Positions 1 to 8,551 of a DNA stretch of 64,000 nucleotides are shown in pieces. The position numbers and the translations under genes were made by a program. Source of the DNA: Sandaracinobacteroides sp039808025. GTDB lineage: Bacteria > Pseudomonadota > Alphaproteobacteria > Sphingomonadales > Sphingomonadaceae. Positions within the stretch are counted from its first letter, which is position 1. Each line of letters begins with the position of its first letter. The DNA is taken from NCBI GenBank assembly GCA_039808025.1, contig JBDHSK010000002.1, forward strand, positions 1 through 64,000, written 5' to 3'. Below the pieces are notes generated by a model. The model ran no database searches. It was not told where the DNA came from and saw only the letters and a list, made by a program, of their open reading frames with translations.

Positions 1-1
1 G

Positions 2-76
2 TGGCTGGGGCGCCAGGATTCGAACCTGGGAATGGCGGTACCAAAAACCGCTGCCTTACCGCTTGGCTACGCCCCA
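2..76 (-). tRNA. tRNA-Gln (TTG anticodon)
   Basis: Read on the minus strand, the 75 bases fold as a full cloverleaf. The acceptor stem is TGGGGCG/CGCCCCA, with the U1-A72 pair usual for bacterial tRNA-Gln. The anticodon stem GCGGT/ACCGC holds loop TTTTGGT, giving anticodon TTG, and the T arm is CCAGG-TTCGAAT-CCTGG. The discriminator is G and the 3' CCA is encoded. It lies downstream of, and on the same strand as, the sugar-phosphate transferase gene. Confidence 0.96.
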
Positions 77-150
77 ATATCCGGTGTGTTCCGGGGGTGA
101 GGCGCGCTGATAGCCCGATGCATCAGCGGCTGCAAGCCCCCTGTTGCAGT

Positions 151-1188
151 TCAGGCCACCCGGCGCGCCGATCCCGACGTGGCCACCACCAGCATCAGCA
201 CATAAACAACGAAGGTTACCGCCAGCCACAGTGGCGCCGTTCCGGGAAAGGCAACTGCGGCCAGATTGGGCAGCGCCACCAGCATCAACACCCAGCTCAA
301 GGGTGCTGGCCAACCCCAGCGAATGAACAGCAGGTGATGCAGATGATCCCGGCCGGGGGTGAAGGGGCTTTTGCCGTTCAGCACACGCCAGATCATCAGC
401 CGGATCGTGTCGAATACCGGTACTGCAAAAATCAGGGCGATATCGCCTGAACGCATGCTGGAATGTCCCTGATTCCAGGCATATATCGCCAGGAGCCCGA
501 AAATGGCCGACAACCCGTAACTGCCACCATCACCCAGAAACAGCCGCCCCCGCATATTGAACCACATCAGCACCAGCAGCGCCCCCATCAGGCAGAGAAT
601 CAGCGGCGTCATTTCGGGTGGAAGACGGAAATACAGAATGGCTGACCACACTATGGCCTGCCCGATCACCATTCCATTCTTGCCATCGGCCATGTTCACG
701 GCGTTCAACAGCCCAACAAGGCACAAAACCGTGAAGGCGGTGCCAAGAATACCCGGCAGAACCATCGGCGAACCCTGAGCGGCAAAATACAGGGTTCCAA
801 CCCTGAAATCCCCGACCTGATGAACCGTGACGACAATGAGCAGGGTTGCCAGCAGCAGGCGTAACTGTGGCGACAGCTCCACACGGTCATCAACCGCCCC
901 CAGAATTGCCATGCCGACCACGAGAAACAAGAACCACAGGAGAATATCTGGCGACACCCGCGAAGGATCGGCAACAATCAGCAACAGCGAAGCCAGTACG
1001 GCCGCTCCGACGATTCCGATACCGCCAACCAGCGGAGTGATATGCCGGTGCAGCTTGCGTCCGCCCTTACCATCCGGATAATCCAGCAAGCCAAGCCACA
1101 TGCCGAGCTGACGGGCATTCAGACTGACACCCAGTGCCACACCAGCTCCCAGCAGCAGAAACAGCAGGCGGATCATTGCTTCCCCCAT
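151..1188 (-). CDS. WecA/MraY-family undecaprenyl-phosphate sugar-1-phosphate transferase
   Basis: Polytopic membrane enzyme (345 aa from this start) of the family that moves a sugar-1-phosphate from a UDP-sugar to undecaprenyl phosphate, the first step of a lipid-linked glycan. Family motifs are visible in order: DDRVEL near residue 100, NAVNMADG near 162, FLGDGGS near 217 and the His box DHLHHLL near 281, between about ten hydrophobic segments. The ATG at 1188 lies 2 bases after the stop of the upstream polysaccharide-export gene and has a GAGG site 5 bases before it. An ATG at 1176 behind GGGGGA is an alternative. The pairing with an SLBB export protein suggests exopolysaccharide or O-antigen rather than peptidoglycan. 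Sugar specificity cannot be read from sequence. Confidence 0.88.
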   Translation of the reverse strand: MGEAMIRLLFLLLGAGVALGVSLNARQLGMWLGLLDYPDGKGGRKLHRHITPLVGGIGIVGAAVLASLLLIVADPSRVSPDILLWFLFLVVGMAILGAVDDRVELSPQLRLLLATLLIVVTVHQVGDFRVGTLYFAAQGSPMVLPGILGTAFTVLCLVGLLNAVNMADGKNGMVIGQAIVWSAILYFRLPPEMTPLILCLMGALLVLMWFNMRGRLFLGDGGSYGLSAIFGLLAIYAWNQGHSSMRSGDIALIFAVPVFDTIRLMIWRVLNGKSPFTPGRDHLHHLLFIRWGWPAPLSWVLMLVALPNLAAVAFPGTAPLWLAVTFVVYVLMLVVATSGSARRVA

Positions 1189-1190
1189 CG

Positions 1191-3893
1191 CTACCTCGTC
1201 GCCAGCACTGCAACCGTTGCCACCGATGTCGCCAGTTGGGCGATGATGGTGGTGACATCGCGGATGATCGACAGCTTGTAAAGCGGATCGATGTTCTTGG
1301 GAACGATGATGGTCGACCCTGGCGGCAGCACCATACCGGAATTGTTCGACCATCCACCGCCGCGCACCGGCTGCGCCGTGCCGTTGGGCAACACCACAAA
1401 CACCCGTCCGCGATCAGCGGTTGCAAGCGTTCCTCCTGCCTCGCTCAGATACGAGCCGACATTCTTTCCTGCCACAAACTGCAGGGCACCCGGGTTATTC
1501 ACATCGCCGAGCGCGATCACGTAGCGCGGTCGCTTGGGAATGAAGATCCGGTCGCCAGCCTCGAGATTGACATCGAGATCGGGACGGATTGCCAGAACCC
1601 GCGGGTCGGCTTCCACCACCATGCGTCCTGAGGCTTCGGTATTGGCAAGTGTCGAGGCAAGTGCCGCAGCCCCGGCCAGGCCCTCGGCGCTGGCCTGTTG
1701 CGATCGTGCTGCCACCGCCAGCAGACTGTTGTTCAGTTCGCGCGCTGTACGCTTGAAGCCATCCTGCTGGGCCTCTTTTACACTGACCCGCGTGAAAACA
1801 GCACCATAGGGATAGGCCTGGTCGGCAAGGCCACCGGCACGGTGCAGCAGCTCCGAAAGCTTCTCGCCACGGCGGATCGAATAAAGCCCCGGCCGGTTCA
1901 CCTCGCCACTCAGCAGCACGGCCGATGACTCGAACACCGGTTGCTGGGCATTGAAGCGAATGTCGTCTCCGGCCGCCAGAAGGGTCTGCCTGAACACCAG
2001 GGCCGGATCGCTCCCGGCATCAACTCGTTCTGAACTACCGTCCGTCCGATTGATGTCGAGTACAACCCCCCGTGACCCGGTTACCATACCTCCCGCCAGA
2101 TCGACGATATCAGCGGCAGTAATATCTGACCCTACCGGATAGGCCCCCGGCACCCGGACCGATCCGCCAACACTCAGGGAATGTTCAAGAAGCGTGGTGA
2201 GGAGCTGTGGAACGCTCTCGAATACTGACGGGCAGGTCTCGACCTCGCGGTCGTCCCTGCGCTTCAGGTCGGCATCGTCTTGGGTGACGCGATTGCCGGC
2301 CTGTCGAATGCCGCCAATGCTCCCCAATGTCGCCCCCTGCTCTGACTGTACCACCAGGCTACCGCGCGTCGCGGCGCTGAAGCGGTAACTGTCTGTGTCG
2401 GTAACAGTTGACGCCAGCGTCACAAGGGAATTGCACTGTGGCAACAGATTGATACCACCGAGGATGATCTGACGAACCGGAGCGCTGTTCAGAAACCGGA
2501 TATCCGCACGAGAGAACAGGTAAAGCTGATCGTCACCTCGCAATGCCGGCGACGGAAGATTGCGCAACGCACTGGAAAGATTGATGACTTCAAATCGCCG
2601 CGCCCCTGTTGTCGGGCTTACCCGGCTGATGACAGCGGCAGGCAAATACGTATCGGGCCGCAGATCGGCCGTGCTCCCCACCAGGTCGGCAACCGTTGTC
2701 GCCGCCGCCAGCGGACGGGGGCCGGGGTTGTCGACATTCCCCAGCAACGTCACCCTGCCCTGCACGCCACCTGCCGATCTTCCGACCACCTGCACGGCAT
2801 CGCCCCCCAGGATCCGGCTGGAAGCCGTTGCGGCACGTTCGAACACTTCGCTGCCGTCAGGCTGGATACGGCTCACCACGATCTGGGCGCCGCGCTGACG
2901 GATGGCCCCGCCCGCATAAGCAATGATTGATCCGGCGGTTGACGTCCCCGCCAATTCATAGATGCCGGGCCGCGCCACCGCCCCGGTAACAGCCACCGTC
3001 GGCCCGATGACTGGAACGATGATGCGGTCGCCATCACGCAGTTTGATGGCCGGGGGGGCACCGATCCCGAACAGCCCATAGAGATCGACGCTGACCGTAC
3101 CGCCGCCTGCGCGCACCAGCCGCACCCGTCGCAGCGACCCCGAACGGCGCACCCCGCCTGCCATCGAGATCGCCGTGCCGATATCCGACAAGGAATTGAG
3201 GCTGATCTGGCCAGGGCGTTCCACTTCACCGCCGACGAAAACGCTGATCGAGCGTATGTCGCCAACCGTGACAAAAGCCTCGGTCGCCAGCATGGTTCGT
3301 TTGGTTTCAGCGGCAATCTGCCTGCGCACTTCGCCCAGCGAACGCCCGGCCGCCATGATTGGCGGCAAAGTTCCCACCACTACCCGGCCATCACGGTCGA
3401 CACTGGCGCGGAAGCTGTTGTTGACGGCGCCACGAAAACTGACGGACAGTTCATCGCCGATGCCAAGCACATAATCACTGCCGACGGCTCCACTGCGGGT
3501 ACCGCTCGGAGGGCGGGCCGACTGCAGGAAATCATAGCCGAACTGCCGCAGGTCGCGATCCTGCGTGCGCCGCCTGTAATCGCTCTCAATCGTCGATGGC
3601 TGATACAGCCCGGCCAGATCACGGCGGGCCTGGGCACGGCGCAATTCCTGCTCTTCGGTGGTATCGACGCGGCCGCCGGCAATACCGGGCAATTCCGCCT
3701 CGCCGTTCTGAGGTGCCGGCTCGGCGGCGGGCGCCTGCGATGAAGGTGCCGCCGATCCCAGCTGGCGTTGCAGGGCCTGCAGCATCGACGGATCGATGGT
3801 CTGGGCATGTACAGGAACCACCCCTGAAACAGGTGCAAGCCCCATCGAGGCTGCCAGCACCAGCATTGTGGCACCCTTAACCCTGCACCTCAT
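1191..3893 (-). CDS. Multi-SLBB polysaccharide export protein
   Basis: About 900 aa. The N-terminus has a signal peptide ending near PVHA (residue 30), then a Pro/Ala-rich linker and a Wza-type polysaccharide export domain (about residues 140-215, containing YVLGIGDELSVSFRG). At least six SLBB-like units follow, each marked by a G-x-V-x-x-P/N-G core (GEVERPGQ, GAVARPGI, GNVDNPGP, GSVRVPGA, GEVNRPGL, GDVNNPGA). A hydrophobic stretch ends the protein (TTIIAQLATSVATVAVLA), so the C-terminus may sit in a membrane. The likely role is outer-membrane or periplasmic export of the glycan started by the next gene, 2 bases downstream. The ATG at 3893 precedes the signal peptide. A TTG at 3905 has a better GGAGAG site. 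The open frame extends to 4172 but that part is repeat-derived and unlikely to be translated. Confidence 0.88.
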   Translation of the reverse strand: MRCRVKGATMLVLAASMGLAPVSGVVPVHAQTIDPSMLQALQRQLGSAAPSSQAPAAEPAPQNGEAELPGIAGGRVDTTEEQELRRAQARRDLAGLYQPSTIESDYRRRTQDRDLRQFGYDFLQSARPPSGTRSGAVGSDYVLGIGDELSVSFRGAVNNSFRASVDRDGRVVVGTLPPIMAAGRSLGEVRRQIAAETKRTMLATEAFVTVGDIRSISVFVGGEVERPGQISLNSLSDIGTAISMAGGVRRSGSLRRVRLVRAGGGTVSVDLYGLFGIGAPPAIKLRDGDRIIVPVIGPTVAVTGAVARPGIYELAGTSTAGSIIAYAGGAIRQRGAQIVVSRIQPDGSEVFERAATASSRILGGDAVQVVGRSAGGVQGRVTLLGNVDNPGPRPLAAATTVADLVGSTADLRPDTYLPAAVISRVSPTTGARRFEVINLSSALRNLPSPALRGDDQLYLFSRADIRFLNSAPVRQIILGGINLLPQCNSLVTLASTVTDTDSYRFSAATRGSLVVQSEQGATLGSIGGIRQAGNRVTQDDADLKRRDDREVETCPSVFESVPQLLTTLLEHSLSVGGSVRVPGAYPVGSDITAADIVDLAGGMVTGSRGVVLDINRTDGSSERVDAGSDPALVFRQTLLAAGDDIRFNAQQPVFESSAVLLSGEVNRPGLYSIRRGEKLSELLHRAGGLADQAYPYGAVFTRVSVKEAQQDGFKRTARELNNSLLAVAARSQQASAEGLAGAAALASTLANTEASGRMVVEADPRVLAIRPDLDVNLEAGDRIFIPKRPRYVIALGDVNNPGALQFVAGKNVGSYLSEAGGTLATADRGRVFVVLPNGTAQPVRGGGWSNNSGMVLPPGSTIIVPKNIDPLYKLSIIRDVTTIIAQLATSVATVAVLATR

Positions 3894-4022
3894 CTCTGGC
3901 GTCAAACCAATCTCTCCTGAAGCAGTCGCCCTGTAATTAAATTCCGCGCGGCCCGTCAACACTCGCCCCCCCCTGAACGTCGCGGTTCCGGCAGCATTCG
4001 TCGCTGCGCCTGCGTCACGCCG

Positions 4023-4122
4023 GTCCAGTTCTGGCTGCCGGCATGCGCCGGGCCGAAGTCCAGTTCTGGCTGCCGGCATGCGCCGGGCCGAAGTCCAGTT
4101 CTGGCTGCCGGCATGCGCCGGG
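4023..4122. repeat. 35-base tandem repeat, about 2.9 copies
   Basis: The unit beginning GTCCAGTTCTGGCTGCCGG recurs at 4023, 4058 and 4093, an exact 35-base period. The last copy diverges after GGGCCG. Each unit contains CCGGCATGCGCCGG, which is nearly self-complementary. The array lies between the end of ilvE and the start of the SLBB gene. Its period is not a multiple of three, so it is not coding. Confidence 0.9.
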
Positions 4123-4134
4123 CCGCCGGGCGGT

Positions 4135-5022
4135 TCAGTTGTTCGGCAGGGTGCCGCGCACCAAAGACGCATAATCCGTCATCATCTGGCGGGTCAGATC
4201 GCCTACCTCGAAGGTCCACGGGCCAATGCTGCCTACCGGAGTTACTTCGGCGGCACTACCGGTAAGGAAGCATTGTTCGAAGCTTTCCAGCTCTTCCGGC
4301 CAGATGGCCCGTTCAACCACTTCTACCCCGCGGCGCCGGGCAAGCCGGATCACCGAACGGCGGGTGATGCCGTCAAGGAAGCAATCCGGGGTTGGCGTAT
4401 GGATCACGCCGTCTTTCACGAAAAAGATATTGGCACCGGTGGCTTCCGCCACCTGACCGCGCCAGTCGAGCATCATGGCGTCATCATAGCCATGTTCGGC
4501 TGCGTGGTGCTTGGAAAGGGTGCAGATCATGTAAAGGCCGGCCGCCTTGGAGGCAGTGGGCGCGGTATAGGGCGCCGGGCGCCGCCACGGAGCGATTTCC
4601 AGCCGCAGACCCTTGGCAAGCGCTTCCTCACCGAAATAGGCGCCCCAGGCCCAGCAGGCGATGGCCAGATGAATACGGGTTTTCTGGGCGGCCACCCCCA
4701 TCTGCTCGCTGCCGCGCCACGCCAGTGGCCGCACATAGGCATCGGCAAGCCCGCTGGCAGCCAGAGTCTCGCGGCAGGCGTCGTCGATCTGTTCGCGGGT
4801 ATAGGGAATGGTGAACCCGAGGATCCTGGCGGAATTGATAAGCCTCTCGGAATGTTCCGACAGAGCGTAAATCGTTCCATTATAGGCGCGCTGCCCCTCG
4901 AAGACGGCGCTAGCATAATGCATGGCATGGGTCAGCACATGAACCTTGGACTCACGCCAGGGGATCAGTTTTCCATCCATCCAGATCGTGCCATCACGGT
5001 CATCGAACGTCGCAATGCTCAT
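4135..5022 (-). CDS. ilvE: Branched-chain amino acid aminotransferase
   Basis: 295 aa, a normal length for class IV PLP-dependent transaminases. It catalyses the last step of valine, leucine and isoleucine synthesis (or the first of their breakdown) using glutamate/2-oxoglutarate. Signature regions are HAMHYASAVFEGQR near residue 32, the PLP lysine in TASKAAGLY (Lys159), LDWRGQVAEATGANIFF, and a conserved C-terminal GSAAEVTPV stretch. The ATG at 5022 opens the conserved N-terminus. The gene is divergent from a MarR-type regulator 55 bases away, so regulation by it is possible but not shown. Confidence 0.95.
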   Translation of the reverse strand: MSIATFDDRDGTIWMDGKLIPWRESKVHVLTHAMHYASAVFEGQRAYNGTIYALSEHSERLINSARILGFTIPYTREQIDDACRETLAASGLADAYVRPLAWRGSEQMGVAAQKTRIHLAIACWAWGAYFGEEALAKGLRLEIAPWRRPAPYTAPTASKAAGLYMICTLSKHHAAEHGYDDAMMLDWRGQVAEATGANIFFVKDGVIHTPTPDCFLDGITRRSVIRLARRRGVEVVERAIWPEELESFEQCFLTGSAAEVTPVGSIGPWTFEVGDLTRQMMTDYASLVRGTLPNN

Positions 5023-5077
5023 TTTGGGCCATCCTTTCGCTTGCTGCGGCTAGCACGCTGCGGCAAAACTGGTCAAT

Positions 5078-5632
5078 GTGATTGACACCCCCTCCCCCCT
5101 TGCCGGCCCCGCGCCAACAACCGGCCAGCCGGCTCATGCGTCGGCCCTGTTCCTGCGCGAAAGCGAGATCAGGCGCGGCATCGAGCTGCTGATCTTTGGC
5201 TATGCCAGCATGATCCGGGAGGCCGATGCCCTGCTCGCCCGCCATGGCCTGGGGCGGGCGCATCAGCGAGCGCTCTATTTCATTGCCCGCCAGCCGGGCC
5301 TTGCCGTTTCCGACCTGTTGCGGTTGCTGGGAGTAACCAAGCAATCACTGTCGCGGGTTCTGGCAGACCTTGTGCGGCTGGGACTGGCCGAACAGAGCGT
5401 TGGAATCCATGATCGCCGGCAGCGCTGCATGCGGCTGACCAGCAGCGGCAAGGCTCTGGAATCCGAATTGTTCGAAGCGCTTCGACACAACGTCGCCTCG
5501 GCCTATGCGGCCGCCGGACAGCATGCTGTCAGCGGTTTCTGGGCGGTGTTGACCGGGATGATCCCCCTGCAGCAACGGGCCATGATCGATGATCTCAACC
5601 GTCAGGGCCGTCATTCCGCACCCTCGGCCTGA
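5078..5632 (+). CDS. MarR-family transcriptional regulator
   Basis: 184 aa. A helical N-terminus (RESEIRRGIELLIFGYASMIREAD) precedes a winged helix: HQRALYFIARQPGLAVSDLLRLLGVTKQSLSRVLADLV reads as the recognition region, followed by a wing around GIHDRRQRCMRLTSSG. This is the MarR layout. The start is a GTG at 5078 without a clear ribosome site, so the first 20-25 residues (Pro/Ala-rich) are uncertain. It stands divergent to ilvE, which makes ilvE or itself the simplest targets. The ligand is unknown. Confidence 0.87.
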   Translation: MIDTPSPLAGPAPTTGQPAHASALFLRESEIRRGIELLIFGYASMIREADALLARHGLGRAHQRALYFIARQPGLAVSDLLRLLGVTKQSLSRVLADLVRLGLAEQSVGIHDRRQRCMRLTSSGKALESELFEALRHNVASAYAAAGQHAVSGFWAVLTGMIPLQQRAMIDDLNRQGRHSAPSA

Positions 5633-5649
5633 CACCACTGAGCCCGCCT

Positions 5650-6483
5650 TCAGGAATCGGCAGCCATGTCAGCTGCTGTCGCCAGCGCCCGCGAACGTTC
5701 GGAAGCGGCGCGAACCGTTGCGCGCATAAGTGCCGAAAGCGCGCCATCGCCATCTAGCACATCAAGCCCTACCTGGGTGACGCCATTGGGGCTTGTGACC
5801 TGCTGGCGCAGCACTGCAGGCGACAGCGTTGATTGCACAGCCATCTGGGCCGCCCCCGCAACCGTTTCCAGCGCCAGTCGGGCGGCGGTCTCAGGCTCGA
5901 TCCCCGCGGCCTCGCCAGCCCCTGCCAGAGTTTCAATGAACCGGAACACAAAGGCCGGGCCGCAACCCGAAACCGCGGTCACGGCATCGAAAGCCTGCTC
6001 TTCCTCAAGCCATAGGGCAAGGCCGGTGGGGGCCATCAGGGCATCCATCGTCCGGCAATCGGCATCGGTAGCGCCGCAGGGAAACATCACTGTCACCCCC
6101 CGGCCGATCCGCACGGTAAGGTTGGGCATGATCCGCACATGCCGGGCCATCGGGAACAGGTGGGAAAGCGTGGCAGTGCGCACACCCGCCAGCATCGAAA
6201 CCATCAGCGCCCCCGTGCAGGCCGCTGCAATCTCTGCCGTCATGGCCGGCAGCATCTGCGGCTTGATGGCAAGCACCAGAATATCGGGTGCCGCACCAGC
6301 TTCGGCCATAGAGGAAACGCACCGCACTGCCGGCTGGTCGGGAAGGACCGCGGGGTTCGGATCGATTACCGTCACCGTTTGCGGATCTACCCCGGCCGCC
6401 AGCCAGTTCGACAACAGCGCGCCACCCATGGCACCGCACCCCAGCAGCCAGAGGCTGCGGCCAGACAACAGATCCTGCTTCAT
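5650..6483 (-). CDS. proC: Pyrroline-5-carboxylate reductase
   Basis: 277 aa. NAD(P)H-dependent last step of proline synthesis. The N-terminal Rossmann motif LWLLGCGAMGGALL is present, as are ILVLAIKPQ, the RIMPN strand, and the C-terminal signature region AVSGCGPAFVF through QVTSPNGVTQVGLDVLD that binds substrate. ATG 6483 is preferred over an upstream in-frame start because the conserved fold begins there. It faces the MarR gene tail to tail (17 bases apart) and diverges from the DUF2842 gene. proA and proB lie about 38 kb away in this window, so the pathway is split. Confidence 0.94.
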   Translation of the reverse strand: MKQDLLSGRSLWLLGCGAMGGALLSNWLAAGVDPQTVTVIDPNPAVLPDQPAVRCVSSMAEAGAAPDILVLAIKPQMLPAMTAEIAAACTGALMVSMLAGVRTATLSHLFPMARHVRIMPNLTVRIGRGVTVMFPCGATDADCRTMDALMAPTGLALWLEEEQAFDAVTAVSGCGPAFVFRFIETLAGAGEAAGIEPETAARLALETVAGAAQMAVQSTLSPAVLRQQVTSPNGVTQVGLDVLDGDGALSALMRATVRAASERSRALATAADMAADS

Positions 6484-6548
6484 GGTTGCGCCTCTACCGG
6501 CGCCATCCCGGCAAGGCAACCGTGACAGCAGGCATTGCTGCCATTACT

Positions 6549-6788
6549 ATGCCGCCCATGCCCAGCCTCAGACGTTCGTTCGGAATCATCGGCCTGCTCA
6601 TTGGCCTGCTGCTCTATGCCGTGCTGGCTGTATGGCTGTTTGCGCCGGTTTCGCGGCTGAACCCGCTGTTGCAGATGCCGATCTGGCTGCTTCTGGGAAC
6701 GGCCTGGATCATTCCTGCAAGGCCGCTGATCGTCTGGATAGAGACCGGCCGCTGGCGGGGCGGGCCGCCAGACCCCCCGCACGACTGA
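6549..6788 (+). CDS. DUF2842 small membrane protein
   Basis: About 79 aa with two predicted membrane helices (SFGIIGLLIGLLLYAVLAVWLF and a second around LLQMPIWLLLGTAWIIP). It ends with the PLIVWIETGRW motif that I recognise from the alphaproteobacterial DUF2842 family. Function is unknown. The start could also be the ATG at 6558; an upstream in-frame ATG at 6486 would add a non-conserved basic leader. Confidence 0.75.
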   Translation: MPPMPSLRRSFGIIGLLIGLLLYAVLAVWLFAPVSRLNPLLQMPIWLLLGTAWIIPARPLIVWIETGRWRGGPPDPPHD

Positions 6789-6797
6789 GCGAACGCC

Positions 6798-6829
6798 AAA
6801 AAGAAAGGCGCCCCCTTCCGGGAGCGCCT
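6798..6829 (-). terminator. Rho-independent terminator of tRNA-Asp
   Basis: On the minus strand the arms AGGCGC and GCGCCT (with further G-C pairs inside) form a hairpin followed by TTCTTTTT. It lies 39 bases past the tRNA-Asp 3' end. Confidence 0.85.
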
Positions 6830-6868
6830 CTGACGATGCCTCCCACCAGCCCTCCGGTGAAGGCAAGG

Positions 6869-6945
6869 TGGCGCGAGCGACGGGGCTCGAACCCGCGACC
6901 TCCGGCGTGACAGGCCGGCACTCTAACCGACTGAGCTACGCCCGC
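6869..6945 (-). tRNA. tRNA-Asp (GTC anticodon)
   Basis: A 77-base cloverleaf on the minus strand. The acceptor stem GCGGGCG/CGCTCGC has one G-U pair, the D arm includes AGCTCAGTCGGTTAGAG, the anticodon loop CTGTCAC gives GTC, and the T loop is TTCGAGC. The discriminator is G and CCA is encoded. A strong terminator follows. Confidence 0.96.
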
Positions 6946-7134
6946 GCATCGGAGGCGGCGCTTTAGGCAGTGTTCGCCATGGCTGTCAAGCAGCAACCGA
7001 CGGGAATTTGCCGATAGCCTGATTTCCCCGATTTTCCCGCATGGCATACCGGCCCGAAAAGCCTGCACAAAAAACCCGTTTCACCCCAAGGCAGGTGGTT
7101 GCAATCGCGCCAATCCCGGTTCAAGCCTGCGGCA

Positions 7135-8514
7135 ATGTCCGAGATCGAGCCAAGCGAAGCGATAGCCGACAACCCGTTGCAGCCGGGCTTTCTGCGCGCC
7201 ATCGAAACGGCGCTGCTGGCCAGCGACGAGGCGGAAATCCGTGCCCTGGTCAAGCCGCTGCACCCCGCCGATGTCGCTGACCTGTTCGAACAATTGCCCG
7301 AGGCCCAGCGGGCCAGTCTGGCTGTTGCCCTGGGGCCCGACCTCAACGCCGAGATCCTCGCGGAACTGAACGACTGGGTGCGCGACGAAATCGTCGGTGA
7401 ACTGGCCCCAGCCCAGGTCGCCGAGGCCGTGTCCGAGATGGACACCGACGACGCCGTCGCCCTGATCGAAGAGCTTGAGCCGCACGAGCAGGAAAAGGTT
7501 CTCGACGAACTGTCGGCCGACGATCGGGTCGCAATCGAGACCGCCCTTTCCTACCCCGAAGAATCTGCCGGGCGGATGATGCAGCGCGAACTGATCGCGG
7601 TGCCTGAACATTTCACCATCGGCAATGTCATCGACTGGATGCGCCACCACGAATTCGGAGTTACAGACTTCTGGGAAATCTTCGTGGTGTCGCCAGATCA
7701 TCGCCCCGTCGGCACCATTCGCCTGTCGTGGGTTCTGACTTCGCCGCGCTGGGTGACCGTATCCGATGCCATGCAACGCCAGCAGACCCTGATTCCCGTC
7801 GACATGGACCAGGAACAGGTGGCCCTGCTGTTTCAGAAATACGCACTGATCTCGGCCGCCGTCGTCGATGCCGAGGGGCGACTGACAGGCGTCATCACCG
7901 CCGACGATGTGGTGCACATCATCGCCGAGGAAGCCAGCGAGGATATCCTGAAACTCTCTGGTGCGGGCGATGGCGACATTTTCGAGCCGGTGATCGACAG
8001 CTACAAGTCGCGGGTGCGCTGGCTGATCGCCAACCTTGGAACCGCCATCGTTTCCGCAAGCGTCATAGCAAGCTTCAGCGACACCATCGAAAAAATGGTC
8101 ATTCTGGCAGCGCTCACCCCCATCGTCGCCTCGATCGGCGGCAACACCGGCAACCAGACCATGGCCGTCGTGGTGCGGGCACTGGCAACCGGCCAGCTTA
8201 CAGGCGCCAACTCGCCGCGCACCGTGCGCCGCGAAGCGCTGATTGCCCTTCTGAACGGGCTCAGCATCGCCATGCTGCTTGGTCTCGGCGTGTCACTGGT
8301 ATTCCACGATTTCCGCCTTGGCGCGGTTATCGGGGCGGCCACCGTGTTCAATCTGCTGGTGGCCGGGTTTGCCGGAACTCTGGTGCCGCTGGGGCTGAAA
8401 CGGCTGGGGGCCGACCCAGCGGTGGCCTCGTCGGTGTTCGTCACCATGATCACCGATTCGATGGGGTTCCTGCTATTCCTCGGCCTTGCGACGCTGGCCG
8501 GTCTTACCGGCTAG
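7135..8514 (+). CDS. mgtE: MgtE-type magnesium transporter
   Basis: 459 aa, the usual MgtE length. The order is an N-terminal superhelical domain with LHPADVADLFEQLP and acidic repeats, a CBS pair (about residues 135-260, with SPDHRPVGTIRLSWVL and DAEGRLTGVITADDVV), then five membrane helices starting near RWLIANLGTAIVSASV with the pore segment GGNTGNQTMAVVVRAL. It imports Mg2+ through the inner membrane, gated by Mg2+ bound at the cytosolic N/CBS domains. ATG 7135 fits the family start; a TTG at 7099 is an in-frame alternative. The next gene (sigma factor) starts 37 bases later. Confidence 0.94.
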   Translation: MSEIEPSEAIADNPLQPGFLRAIETALLASDEAEIRALVKPLHPADVADLFEQLPEAQRASLAVALGPDLNAEILAELNDWVRDEIVGELAPAQVAEAVSEMDTDDAVALIEELEPHEQEKVLDELSADDRVAIETALSYPEESAGRMMQRELIAVPEHFTIGNVIDWMRHHEFGVTDFWEIFVVSPDHRPVGTIRLSWVLTSPRWVTVSDAMQRQQTLIPVDMDQEQVALLFQKYALISAAVVDAEGRLTGVITADDVVHIIAEEASEDILKLSGAGDGDIFEPVIDSYKSRVRWLIANLGTAIVSASVIASFSDTIEKMVILAALTPIVASIGGNTGNQTMAVVVRALATGQLTGANSPRTVRREALIALLNGLSIAMLLGLGVSLVFHDFRLGAVIGAATVFNLLVAGFAGTLVPLGLKRLGADPAVASSVFVTMITDSMGFLLFLGLATLAGLTG

Positions 8515-8551
8515 ATCGGGGGATATCGCCAGCCGGCCGCGTATTCCCCAT

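Noticed and set aside
2..4122. Integrated element beside tRNA-Gln
   Set aside because: No integrase, attachment-site repeat of the tRNA end or phage gene is present; the adjacent genes are ordinary polysaccharide genes.
3894..4172. N-terminal extension of the SLBB protein
   Set aside because: Reads through the 35-base tandem repeat, which is not a multiple of three, and precedes a clear signal peptide.
4078..5085. 335-codon plus-strand frame over ilvE
   Set aside because: Antisense shadow; ilvE on the other strand has its catalytic lysine and family motifs.
5666..6910. 414-codon plus-strand frame over proC
   Set aside because: Antisense shadow spanning proC and the following short genes; Ser/Arg/Pro-rich without any domain.
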